From assembly GCF_024489055.1 (NCBI RefSeq), contig NC_090232.1:48976355-49040354 (forward strand): a stretch of 64,000 bases of DNA. Direction: 5' to 3'. The DNA comes from Chanodichthys erythropterus. Lineage: Eukaryota > Chordata > Actinopteri > Cypriniformes > Xenocyprididae. Every line of letters begins with the position of its first letter. The stretch's first letter is position 1. Under the pieces are notes generated by a model. It had not been told where the DNA came from and made no database searches. It was given only the letters and a program-made list of their open reading frames with translations. The translations under genes were made by a program, and so were the position numbers. Below are positions 30,705 through 43,704 of the stretch, piece after piece.

Positions 30705-32954
30705 ATGATTATTCACAACCCATCATCAGTAACACATAAAACCTCATTAATACCCCAAATTTCTAAAAAACTCTCAACATCATTAATCAAATTATAATAT
30801 GAAAATTATATTTTTATCCTCCCTTTTACCATACATTTCAACATTATTTCTGCATCTATTGAACCAAGTTCCAACTGCTTATTTTTCCTTGTTTTCCACA
30901 CTGCAAGCTTTGCTGTACCAATCAAATAATTTAATAAACACACTTTTCCTCTATCTACCACTTTATATTTAAGTCCCCCAATAAAAACTTTGTGGGAAAA
31001 ATCTTCACCAAAACCCTGAAACCAAGCATCAAGCAACCTAAAAAGACCTCTGAGTCTCAAACATCTTAAGAACAAATGTTCTACAGTTTCTTCATTACTA
31101 CAAAACCTACACTCCCCCCCAACTACTGGATTCAGGTGTGCTACATGTCTGTTTGTAGCTATCGCCCTGTGAATAACCCTCCACTGCAGATCAGCTGTCC
31201 GCTTCTCAGTGGGAGGTTAATATAGGGCTCTCCACCTATCCCTCACTAGGAAGTCTGGCTCCATTGTCTCTGTCCATTTTGAAAAACTCTGCATGCTGAG
31301 TGAGTTCATGTGAATAACTTTCACCGTAATATAATGCTTTTTTCGACACAACGTCCAGCTCTTCCAGCTGTGGAGTCTTGAAAGACAATATAGATCCATC
31401 ACGTTCTTCTTGTTCTCCACTGACAGCAGGAATTATGGAACTTTGGAAAGACTTCTTTCAGCTGGTGAGCGTTTCCTCCAGCAACAAGATTTCTGTAACT
31501 GCTTGGCAAAACCGCAAATATCTCCTCTCTCAATTTTGAAGAAATTCTTGATGAGCACAAACCAGACAGTTCTTTAAAAGTATCCACTGAACTCCATCCA
31601 CCATTATCCAGTAAATGTCCCAGTTTAGTGACTCCATTCCTTACGAGAGTTCTCCGAATGTTTACTGATGACAAAAATCTGGTCTGAATCAATGGATTAT
31701 GAAACAAAGGTTCCTACTTAACCCAGTCTCGAAGTTCATTCAAATTTCTCTCCACTTTCAAGACTTTACTCCAAGCTTGAAACATTGACTTCTCCAGCCT
31801 TAACTCATCCATTTTCAATAAAAACAAATGTTTATCTAGACCAAGACCTTCAATCTTCTACAGGCATACACATGCAGTCTTTGTCCATGCTAAATCTTCT
31901 TGATAGAGCAATTTCTGTACTGCTTGCAGTCTGAAAGCAACAACTCAGCTCTTTACATCCACCAGACCTTGACCTCCTTTGTGGACTGGTAAGTAAAGTA
32001 CAGCAGCCCGAGTCCAGTGTTCACCACTCCAGAAAAAGTCTACAATTTTCCTCTGTATATTACAGATCAGTTAATTTGGTGGTTCCAGAACAATAACTTT
32101 ATGCCACAACGTGGAGGCTGCCAGATTATTTGCCCCTAAAACTCTCCCTCTGTAGGATAATTGTGGTAATAGCCATTTCCACTTAGACAATCGAGCAACT
32201 ACCTGCTCCAGTACTCCCTCCCAATTCTTCTTTTAAAACTTTCCTTACCTAAAAAACACCTAACACTTTTATACCCTCCCTCCCCCAAATCAATCCTCCT
32301 GGAAGTTTTTGGAGGTCCGGTGTCTCTCCACTAGCCAATGATAAACCACTCACTTTTCTCCCAGTTAACTTTAGATGAGGAAGCCATGTCATATTGCCTA
32401 ATGCTTGTTTCCAAAGCAGTTACATCATTTTGTCCTGAAATACAAACGGTTATATCGTCAGCATAAGAAGACATACTTTAAAAGTTTCCTTTACCTCTGC
32501 AACTGAAAAACCACACAAATTTCTCCTTAACTTACACAACAAAGGTTCAATTACAAAGCTATATAGTTGTCTAGAGAGAGGACAACCCTGTCTAATACCT
32601 CTTGTGACTGTCACTGGGGCACTCATTCCTCCACCAACCTTAATCAGCACTGATATATCAGAATATAACAATTCTACATATGAAATAAATTCCAAAACTT
32701 TTTAACACCTTAAAAAGATAATCATGGTCCACCCTATCAAATGCTTTTTCTTGATCTATTAACAGGACACCCAAATTAGAATCATTTATGCAACCATAAT
32801 CAATCACATCTCTAAAAAAAAAAAAAAAAAAAATAATAATTGTCCATTATTGATCGCTTTGGTATACAATATGTTTGATCTTTATGAATCAACATATTTA
32901 AACAATTTTTGAGCCTATTTGCTATAGATTTTGATAATATTTTGTAATCCAAAC
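30705..32954 (-). mobile_element. LINE-D, 3' half
   Basis: Minus-strand Tx1-type LINE whose ORF2 is split by the array at 32960-50473. The joint is precise: minus-strand NWRPVSLL ends the right part and CLDYKILSKS-like sequence opens the left part. Confidence 0.85.
30806..32954 (-). pseudogene. LINE-D ORF2, RT palm to C-terminus
   Basis: RT motif B (RGIRQGCPLSRQLYSF, 32695-32450), the DQEKAFD-like motif A region near 32755, a thumb region (32440-31750), then C-terminal blocks 31707-31399, 31420-31217 and 31075-30806. Many stops and a poly-A run at 32814-32832. Inactive. Confidence 0.8.
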
Positions 32955-32959
32955 ATAAA

Positions 32960-35400
32960 TATAGCTGCGAGCAGCGATGGCGGGCCCAAGCCCGGTGGCA
33001 CCGCCACCCCGGTGGCTTCAGGGCAACTGTGCACAGCGGGCAATAGGCACTTAAAATGGTTAAACATCAAAGGACTATGTCAAATTCACTCCACATTTAC
33101 TGCACTACAAGGTGCCGCTATAGAGCCCCTCCTCCCTGCCCATTTTCAAAGGATTACATGTGCCAAGTTTTAACATTATTCTGATGAATTTTGAAGCAAA
33201 TCAGGTAAAAATAAGAGGGTGATCTCAATGTATGCTGAAATTGACACATTTTCTGCTTCCAGTTGGTGGCGCTATGACTTTGAATCACAATAGTCAAATC
33301 CATGTGATCAGCCTTGTACAACGAAGACTAAGCCAAAGTTTCATCAAAATCAATTAATGTATGCAGAAGTTATAACACTTTGTTTCCCTTTTCTTGCCAT
33401 AAATTCGTTGCCTCGCCACGGCCAAACCGTTTGAGATATCCAAAATCCGTTTGCAATTAAACAACTTCAATGTGTTAGCAACAAGTTAAAAAAAGCTTGG
33501 TGTAAATTGGATAAACCCTGTAGGAGTAGTAGTATAAAATTCATAGCCTGTTTTTTCAAAAAATTAACATTCAAACAAAAATAGCCAACTTCCTGTTGGT
33601 CGGAGCTAATGAATGTAAATTAGAAAATTGTCCAGCTTGATGAGAACAATATGTGTACCGAGTTTGGTGACTGTAGGAAAAACTAACCCCCCCACTTTTG
33701 ACAAAAGGTGGCGCTACTGAGCCCCTTCACCACGCCTATTTCTATGGCTTTGTCCATGTCTACTGGTTGACAATATTGATGTGTGTGTCGAGTTTCATGC
33801 AATTTGAAGCATGTTAAGAGCCTCAAAGACACTCAAGAATATTATTACAGTTTGACCTGTTGCCATGGCAACAATATTTCAAATATCAAAAATCCTGTCA
33901 TAGGTCTACATCTGCTGTGTATTGGCATTACACTGATGAAGTTTGAAGCAAATCAGGTAAAAATAAGAGGGTGATCTCAAAGCATTTCAAAAAGTGATAC
34001 ACTTCCTGCTGCCAGTTGGTAGTGCTATAACTTTGACTCACAATAGTCACATCCATGTGATCAGACTACTACAACTAACACACTCGTGAAGTTTCATAAA
34101 GATCAATATATGTATGCAGACGTTATAACACATTTCCTGTTTCCTTTTTCTCGCCATAAATTTGTTGCCTCGCCACGGCCAAACCGTTTGAGGTATCCAA
34201 AATCCGTTTGCAATTAAACAACTTCAATGTGTTAGCAACAAGTTAAAAAAAGCTTGGTGTAAATTGGATAAACCCTGTAGGAGTAGTAGTATAAAATTCA
34301 TAGCCTGTTTTTTCAAAAAATTAACATTCAAACAAAAATAGCCGACTTCCTGTTGGTTGGAGCTAATGAATGTAAATTAGAAAATTGTCCGGCTTGATGA
34401 GAACAATATGTGTACCGAGTTTGGTGACTGTAGGAAAAACTAACCCCCCCACTTTTGTCAAAAGGTGGCACTACTGAGCCCCTCCACCACGCCCATTTCT
34501 ATGGCTTTGTCCATGTCTACTGGTTGACAATATTGATGTGTGTGTCGAGTTTCATGCAATTTGAAGCATGTTAAGAGCCTCAAAAACACTCAAGAATATT
34601 ATTACAGTTTGACCTGTTGCCATGGCAACAATATTTCAAATATCAAAAATCCTGTCATAGGTCTACATCTGCTGTGTATTGCCATTACATTGATGAAGTT
34701 TGAAGCAAATCAGGTAAAAATAAGAGGGTGATCTCAAAGCATTTCAAAAAGTGATACACTTCCTGCTGCCAGTTGGTGGCGCTATAACTTTGACTCACAA
34801 TAGTCACATCCATGTGATCAGACTACTACAACCAACACACTCGTGAAGTTTCATAAAGATCAATATATGTATGCAGACGTTATAACACATTTCCTGTTTC
34901 CTTTTTCTCGCCATAAATTCGTTGCCTCGCCACGGCCAAACCGTTCGAGATATCAAAAATCCCCTGGCAATTTTTAATCATCAGTGTCTTGACTTCATGC
35001 TGACCGAGTTTGGTGGCGATCGGATTAATCGTCTAGGAGGAGTATATCAAATTCCAGAGCATGCGTTTTTCAAACAACCCTTAATAGCTGACTTCCTGTT
35101 GGCGTGGCGATTAACTTAGAGCGCGAAAGTTGTTCGGCCCGATGAGGTCTATATGTGTACCGAGTTTCATACTAATACGTGCAAGCATGTTTAATATATG
35201 GACCAAATTTTCAGACTTTTTCAAGGGGGCGCTGTCGAGCCCCCCTGCCACGCCCGGGTACCAGCCTCTCCGGCGTCCTAATGGCCGCGGATTCCAATGT
35301 GTGTGCCAATTTTCAAGAGTTTTTGAGCATGTTAAGGCCCCCAAAAATCCCCGGAAGACGGAAAGAAAAAAAAAAAAAATAAAAAAAATAAAAAAAATAA
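32960..35400 (+). repeat. Array unit 1 (long)
   Basis: Contains three copies of the tract GAAGCAAATCAGGTAAAAAT (33191, 33944 and 34701 regions) about 757 bp apart. Ends in an A-rich tail (AAAAAAATAAAAAAAATAAA type) without the 3' hairpin. The most diverged unit at its left side. Confidence 0.9.
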
Positions 35401-37813
35401 ATATAGCTGCGAGCAGCGATGGCGGGCCCAAGCCCGGTGGCACCGCCACCCCGGTGGCTTCAGGGCAACTGTGCACAGCGGGCAATAGGCACTTAAAATG
35501 GTTAAACATCAAAGGACTATGTCAAATTCACTCCACATTTACTGCACTACAAGGTGCCGCTATAGAGCCCCTCCTCCCTGCCCATTTTCAAAGGATTACA
35601 TGTGCCAAGTTTTAACATTATTCTGATGAATTTTGAAGCAAATCAGGTAAAAATAAGAGGGTGATCTCAATGTATGCTGAAAGTGACACATTTTCTGCTT
35701 CCAGTTGGTGGCGCTATGACTTTGAATCACAATAGTCAAATCCATGTGATCAGCCTTGTACAACGAAGACTAAGCCAAAGTTTCATCAAAATCAATTAAT
35801 GTATGCAGAAGTTATAACACTTTGTTTCCCTTTTCTTGCCATAAATTCGTTGCCTCGCCACGGCCAAACCGTTTGAGATATCCAAAATCCGTTTGCAATT
35901 AAACAACTTCAATGTGTTAGCAACAAGTTAAAAAAAGCTTGGTGTAAATTGGATAAACCCTGTAGGAGTAGTAGTATAAAATTCATAGCCTGTTTTTTCA
36001 AAAAATTAACATTCAAACAAAAATAGCCGACTTCCTGTTGGTCGGAGCTAATGAATGTAAATTAGAAAATTGTCCGGCTTGATGAGATCAATATATGTAC
36101 CGAGTTTGGTGACTGTAGGAAAAACTAACCCCCCCACTTTTGTCAAAAGGTGGCGCTACTGAGCCCCTCCACCACGCCCATTTCTATGGCTTTGTCCATG
36201 TCTACTGGTTGACAATATTGATGTGTGTGTCGAGTTTCATGCAAATTGAAGCATGTTAAGAGCCTCAAAAACACTCAAGAATATTATTACAGTTTGACCT
36301 GTCGCCATGGCAACGATATTTCAGATATCAAAAATCCTGTCATAGGTCTACATCTGCTGTGTATTGACATTACACTGATGAAGTTTGAAGCAAATCAGGT
36401 AAAAATAAGAGGGTGATCTCAAAGCATTTTAAAAGTGATACACTTCTTGCTGCCATTTGGTGGCGCTATAACTTTGACTCACAATAGTTACATCCATGTG
36501 ATCAGACTACTACAACCAACACACTCCTGAAGTTTCATAAACATCAATCAATGTATGCAGAAGTTATAACACATTTCCTGTTTCCCTTTTCTCGCCATAA
36601 ATTCGTTGCCTCGCCACGGCCAAACCGTTTGAGATATCCAAAATCCGTTTGCAATTAAACAACTTCAATGTGTTCGCAACAAGTTAAGAAAAGCTTGGTG
36701 TAAATTGGATAAACCCTGTAGGAGTAGTAGTATAAAATTCATAGCCTGTTTTTTAAAAAAATTAACATTCAAACCAAAATAGCTGACTTCCTGTTGGTCG
36801 GAGCTAATGAATGTAAATTAGAAAATTGTCCGGCTTGATGAGAATAATATGTGTACCGAGTTTGGTGACTGTAGGAAAAACTAACCCCCCCACTTTTGTC
36901 AAAAGGTGGCGCTACTGAGCCCCTCCACCACGCCCATTTCTATGGCTTTGTCCATGTCTACTGGTTGACAATATTGATGTGTGTGTCGAGTTTCATGCAA
37001 TTTGAAGCATGTTAAGAGCCTCAAAAACACTCAAGAATATTATTACAGTTTGACCTGTTGCCATGGCAACAATATTTCAAATATCAAAAATCCTGTCATA
37101 GGTCTACATCTGCTGTGTATTGACATTACACTGATGAAGTTTGAAGCAAATCAGGTAAAAATAAGAGGGTGATCTCAAAACATTTCAAAAAGTGATACAC
37201 TTCCTGCTGCCAGTTGGTGGCGCTATAACTTTGACTCACAATAGTCACATCCATGTGATCAGACTCCTATAACGAACACACTCGTGAAGTTTCATAAAGA
37301 TCAATATATGTATTAAGACGTTATAACACATTTCCTGTTTCCGTTGCCTCGCCACGGCCAAACCGTTCGAGATATCAAAAATCCCCTGGCAATTTTTAAT
37401 CATCAGTGTCTTGACTTCATGCTGACCGAGTTTGGTGGCGATCGGATTAATCGTCTAGGAGGAGTATATCAAATTCCAGAGCATGCGTTTTTCAAACAAC
37501 CCTTAATAGCTGACTTCCTGTTGGCGTGGCGATTAACTTAGAGCGCGAAAGTTGTTCGGCCCGATGAGGTCTATATGTGTACCGAGTTTCATACTAATAC
37601 GTGCAAGCATGTTTAATATATGGACCAAATTTTCAGACTTTTTTCAAGGGGGCGCTGTCGAGCCCCCCTGCCACGCCCGGGTACCAGCCTCTCCGGCGTC
37701 CTAATGGCCGCGTATTCCAATGTGTGTGCCAATTTTCAAGAGTTTTTGAGCATGTTAAGGCCCCCAAAAAGCCCCGGAAGACGGAAAAAAAAATAATAAA
37801 AAAAAAATAATAA
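35401..37813 (+). repeat. Array unit 2 (long)
   Basis: Two 757-bp subrepeats. Lacks about 20 bp (TTTTTCTCGCCATAAATTCG region) just before the GTTGCCTCGCCACGG segment at 37342. Tail AATAATAAA, no 3' hairpin. Confidence 0.9.
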
Positions 37814-39494
37814 ATATAGCTGCGAGCAGCGATGGCGGGCCCAAGCCCGGTGGCACCGCCACCCCGGTGGCTTCAGGGCAACTGTGCACAGCGGGCAATA
37901 GGCACTTAAAACGGTTAAACATCAAAGGACTATGTCAAATTCACTCCACATTTACTGCACTACAAGGTGCCGTTATAGAGCCCCTCCTCCCTGCCCATTT
38001 TCAAAGGATTACATGTGCCAAGTTTTAACATTATTCTGATGAATTTTGAAGCAAATCAGGTAAAAATAAGAGGGTGATCTCAATGTATGCTGAAAGTGAC
38101 ACATTTTCTGCTTCCAGTTGGTGGCGCTATGACTTTGAATCACAATAGTCAAATCCATGTGATCAGCCTTGTACAACGAAGACTAAGCCAAAGTTTCATC
38201 AAAATCAATTAATGTATGCAGAAGTTATAACACTTTGTTTCCCTTTTCTTGCCATAAATTTGTTGCCTCGCCACGGCCAAACCGTTTGAGATATCCAAAA
38301 TCTGTTTGCAATTAAACAACTTCAATGTGTTAGCAACAAGTTAAAAAAAGCTTGGTGTAAATTGGATAAACCCTGTAGGAGTAGTAGTATAAAATTCATA
38401 GCCTGTTTTTTCAAAAAATTAACATTCAAACCAAAATAGCTGACTTCCTGTTGGTCGGAGCTAATGAATGTAAATTAGAAAATTGTCCGGCTTGATGAGA
38501 ATAATATGTGTACCGAGTTTGGTGACTGTAGGAAAAACTAACCCCCACTTTTGTCAAAAGGTGGCGCTACTGAGCCCCTCCACCACGCCCATTTCTATGG
38601 CTTTGTCCATGTCTACTGGTTGACAATATTGATGTGTGTGTCGAGTTTCATGCAATTTGAAGCATGTTAAGAGCCTCAAAAACACTCAAGAATATTATTA
38701 CAGTTTGACCTGTTGCCATGGCAACAATATTTCAAATATCAAAAATCCTGTCATAGGTCTACATCTGCTGTGTATTGACATTACACTGATGAAGTTTGAA
38801 GCAAATCAGGTAAAAATAAGAGGGTGATCTCAAAACATTTCAAAAAGTGATACACTTCCTGCTGCCAGTTGGTGGCGCTATAACTTTGACTCACAATAGT
38901 CACATCCATGTGATCAGACTCCTATAACGAACACACTCGTGAAGTTTCATAAAGATCAATATATGTATTAAGACGTTATAACACATTTCCTGTTTCCTTT
39001 TTCTCGCCATAAATTCGTTGCCTCGCCACGGCCAAACCGTTCGAGATATCAAAAATCCCCTGGCAATTTTTAATCATCAGTGTCTTGACTTCATGCTGAC
39101 CGAGTTTGGTGGCGATCGGATTAATCGTCTAGGAGGAGTATATCAAATTCCAGAGCATGCGTTTTTCAAACAACCCTTAATAGCTGACTTCCTGTTGGCG
39201 TGGCGATTAACTTAGAGCGCGAAAGTTGTTCGGCCCGATGAGGTCTATATGTGTACCGAGTTTCATACTAATACGTGCAAGCATGTTTAATATATGGACC
39301 AAATTTTCAGACTTTTTTCAAGGGGGCGCTGTCGAGCCCCCCTGCCACGCCCGGGTACCAGCCTCTCCGGCGTCCTAATGGCCGCGGATTCCAATGTGTG
39401 TGCCAATTTTCAAGAGTTTTTGAGCATGTTAAGGCCCCCAAAAAGCCCCGGAAGACAGAAAAAAAAAAAAATAAAAATAAAAAATAAATAATAA
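37814..39494 (+). repeat. Array unit 3 (short, deletion type 2)
   Basis: Keeps the first subrepeat start (CTCAATGTATGCTGAAAGTG) and goes from it to the CTCAAAACATTTC version, so the second subrepeat is missing. Confidence 0.9.
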
Positions 39495-41924
39495 ATATAG
39501 CTGCGAGCAGCGATGGCGGGCCCAAGCCCGGTGGCACCGCCACCCCGGTGGCTTCAGGGCAACTGTGCACAGCGGGCAATAGGCACTTAAAACGGTTAAA
39601 CATCAAAGGACTATGTCAAATTCACTCCACATTTACTGCACTACAAGGTGCCGCTATAGAGCCCCTCCTCCCTGCCCATTTTCAAAGGATTACATGTGCC
39701 AAGTTTTAACATTATTCTGATGAATTTTGAAGCAAATCAGGTAAAAATAAGAGGGTGATCTCAATGTATGCTGAAAGTGACACATTTTCTGCTTCCAGTT
39801 GGTGGCGCTATGACTTTGAATCACAATAGTCAAATCCATGTGATCAGCCTTGTACAACGAAGACTAAGCCAAAGTTTCATCAAAATCAATTAATGTATGC
39901 AGAAGTTATAACACTTTGTTTCCCTTTTCTTGCCATAAATTCGTTGCCTCGCCACGGCCAAACCGTTTGAGATATCCAAAATCCGTTTGCAATTAAACAA
40001 CTTCAATGTGTTCGCAACAAGTTAAAAAAGCTTGGTGTAAATTGGATAAACCCTGTAGGAGTAGTAGTATAAAATTCATAGCCTGTTTTTTCAAAAAATT
40101 AACATTCAAACCAAAATAGCTGACTTCCTGTTGGTCGGAGCTAATGAATGTAAATTAGAAAATTGTCCGGCTTGATGAGAATAATATGTGTACCGAGTTT
40201 GGTGACTGTAGGAAAAACTAACCCCCACTTTTGTCAAAAGGTGGCGCTACTGAGCCCCTCCACCACGCCCATTTCTATGGCTTTGTCCATGTCTACTGGT
40301 TGACAATATTGATGTGTGTGTCGAGTTTCATGCAATTTGAAGCATGTTAAGAGCCTCAAAAACACTCAAGAATATTATTACAGTTTGACCTGTTGCCATG
40401 GCAACAATATTTCAAATATCAAAAATCCTGTCATAGGTCTACATCTGCTGTGTATTGACATTACACTGATGAAGTTTGAAGCAAATCAGGTAAAAATAAG
40501 AGGGTGATCTCAAAGCATTTTAAAAGTGATACACTTCTTGCTGCCATTTGGTGGCGCTATAACTTTGACTCACAATAGTTACATCCATGTGATCAGACTA
40601 CTACAACCAACACACTCCTGAAGTTTCATAAACATCAATCAATGTATGCAGAAGTTATAACACATTTCCTGTTTCCCTTTTCTCGCCATAAATTCGTTGC
40701 CTCGCCACGGCCAAACCGTTTGAGATATCCAAAATCCGTTTGCAATTAAACAACTTCAATGTGTTAGCAACAAGTTAAAAAAAGCTTGGTGTAAATTGGA
40801 TAAACCCTGTAGGAGTAGTAGTATAAAATTCATAGCCTGTTTTTTCAAAAAATTAACATTCAAACCAAAATAGCTGACTTCCTGTTGGTCGGAGCTAATG
40901 AATGTAAATTAGAAAATTGTCCGGCTTGATGAGAATAATATGTGTACCGAGTTTGGTGACTGTAGGAAAAACTAACCCCCACTTTTGTCAAAAGGTGGCG
41001 CTACTGAGCCCCTCCACCACGCCCATTTCTATGGCTTTGTCCATGTCTACTGGTTGACAATATTGATGTGTGTGTCGAGTTTCATGCAATTTGAAGCATG
41101 TTAAGAGCCTCAAAAACACTCAAGAATATTATTACAGTTTGACCTGTTGCCATGGCAACAATATTTCAAATATCAAAAATCCTGTCATAGGTCTACATCT
41201 GCTGTGTATTGACATTACACTGATGAAGTTTGAAGCAAATCAGGTAAAAATAAGAGGGTGATCTCAAAACATTTCAAAAAGTGATACACTTCCTGCTGCC
41301 AGTTGGTGGCGCTATAACTTTGACTCACAATAGTCACATCCATGTGATCAGACTCCTATAACGAACACACTCGTGAAGTTTCATAAAGATCAATATATGT
41401 ATTAAGACGTTATAACACATTTCCTGTTTCCTTTTTCTCGCCATAAATTCGTTGCCTCGCCACGGCCAAACCGTTCGAGATATCAAAAATCCCCTGGCAA
41501 TTTTTAATCATCAGTGTCTTGACTTCATGCTGACCGAGTTTGGTGGCGATCGGATTAATCGTCTAGGAGGAGTATATCAAATTCCAGAGCATGCCTTTTT
41601 CAAACAACCCTTAATAGCTGACTTCCTGTTGGCGTGGCGATTAACTTAGAGCGCGAAAGTTGTTCGGCCCGATGAGGTCTATATGTGTACCGAGTTTCAT
41701 ACTAATACGTGCAAGCATGTTTAATATATGGACCATATTTTCAGACTTTTTTCAAGGGGGCGCTGTCGAGCCCCCCTGCCACGCCCGGGTACCAGCCTCT
41801 CCGGCGTCCTAATGGCCGCGGATTCCAATGTGTGTGCCAATTTTCAAGAGTTTTTGAGCATGTTAAGGCCCCCAAAAAGCCCCGGAAGACTAAAAAAAAA
41901 AAAAAAAAATAATAATAATAATAA
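39495..41924 (+). repeat. Array unit 4 (long)
   Basis: Two subrepeats. Shares private variants with unit 6 (GCATGCCTTTTTC, GGACCATATTTTC). Confidence 0.9.
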
Positions 41925-43704
41925 ATATAGCTGCGAGCAGCGATGGCGGGCCCAAGCCCGGTGGCACCGCCACCCCGGTGGCTTCAGGGCAACTGTGCAC
42001 AGCGGGCAATAGGCACTTAAAACGGTTAAACATCAAAGGACTATGTCAAATTCACTCCACATTTACTGCACTACAAGGTGCCGTTATAGAGCCCCTCCTC
42101 CCTGCCCATTTTCAAAGGATTACATGTGCCAAGTTTTAACATTATTCTGATGAATTTTGAAGCAAATCAGGTAAAAATAAGAGGGTGATCTCAAAGCATT
42201 TTAAAAGTGATACACTTCTTGCTGCCATTTGGTGGCGCTATAACTTTGACTCACAATAGTTACATCCATGTGATCAGACTACTACAACCAACACACTCCT
42301 GAAGTTTCATAAACATCAATCAATGTATGCAGAAGTTATAACACATTTCCTGTTTCCCTTTTCTCGCCATAAATTCGTTGCCTCGCCACGGCCAAACCGT
42401 TTGAGATATCCAAAATCCGTTTGCAATTAAACAACTTCAATGTGTTCGCAACAAGTTAAAAAAGCTTGGTGTAAATTGGATAAACCCTGTAGGAGTAGTA
42501 GTATAAAATTCATAGCCTGTTTTTTCAAAAAATTAACATTCAAACCAAAATAGCTGACTTCCTGTTGGTCGGAGCTAATGAATGTAAATTAGAAAATTGT
42601 CCGGCTTGATGAGAATAATATGTGTACCGAGTTTGGTGACTGTAGGAAAAACTAACCCCCCACTTTTGTCAAAAGGTGGCGCTACTGAGCCCCTCCACCA
42701 CGCCCATTTCTATGGCTTTGTCCATGTCTACTGGTTGACAATATTGATGTGTGTGTCGAGTTTCATGCAATTTGAAGCATGTTAAGAGCCTCAAAAACAC
42801 TCAAGAATATTATTACAGTTTGACCTGTTGCCATGGCAACAATATTTCAAATATCAAAAATCCTGTCATAGGTCTACATCTGCTGTGTATTGACATTACA
42901 CTGATGAAGTTTGAAGCAAATCAGGTAAAAATAAGAGGGTGATCTCAAAACATTTCAAAAAGTGATACACTTCCTGCTGCCAGTTGGTGGCGCTATAACT
43001 TTGACTCACAATAGTCACATCCATGTGATCAGACTCCTATAACGAACACACTCGTGAAGTTTCATAAAGATCAATATATGTATTAAGACGTTATAACACA
43101 TTTCCTGTTTCCTTTTTCTCGCCATAAATTCGTTGCCTCGCCACGGCCAAACCGTTCGAGATATCAAAAATCCCCTGGCAATTTTTAATCATCAGTGTCT
43201 TGACTTCATGCTGACCGAGTTTGGTGGCGATCGGATTAATCGTCTAGGAGGAGTATATCAAATTCCAGAGCATGCGTTTTTCAAACAACCCTTAATAGCT
43301 GACTTCCTGTTGGCGTGGCGATTAACTTAGAGCGCGAAAGTTGTTCGGCCCGATGAGGTCTATATGTGTACCGAGTTTCATACTAATACGTGCAAGCATG
43401 TTTAATATATGGACCAAATTTTCAGACTTTTTTCAAGGGGGCGCTGTCGAGCCCCCCTGCCACGCCCGGGTACCAGCCTCTCCGGCGTCCTAATGGCCGC
43501 GGATTCCAATGTGTGTGCCAATTTTCAAGAGTTTTTGAGCATGTTAAGGCCCCCAAAAAGCCCCGGAAGACGGAAAAAAAAAAAAAAAAAAAAATAATAA
43601 TAATCCTTAGAAGAACAAGAGGGCCCTGCGCGAATTTTCGCTTGGGCCTTAATAATCCTTAGAAGAACAAGAGGGCCCTGCGCGAATTTTCGCTTGGGCC
43701 CTAA
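41925..43704 (+). repeat. Array unit 5 (short, deletion type 1)
   Basis: Goes straight from the first tract to CTCAAAGCATTTTAAAAGTG, so the first subrepeat is missing. Ends with two copies of the 3' hairpin segment (CCTTAGAAGAACAAGAGGGC..., 43603-43702). Confidence 0.9.
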
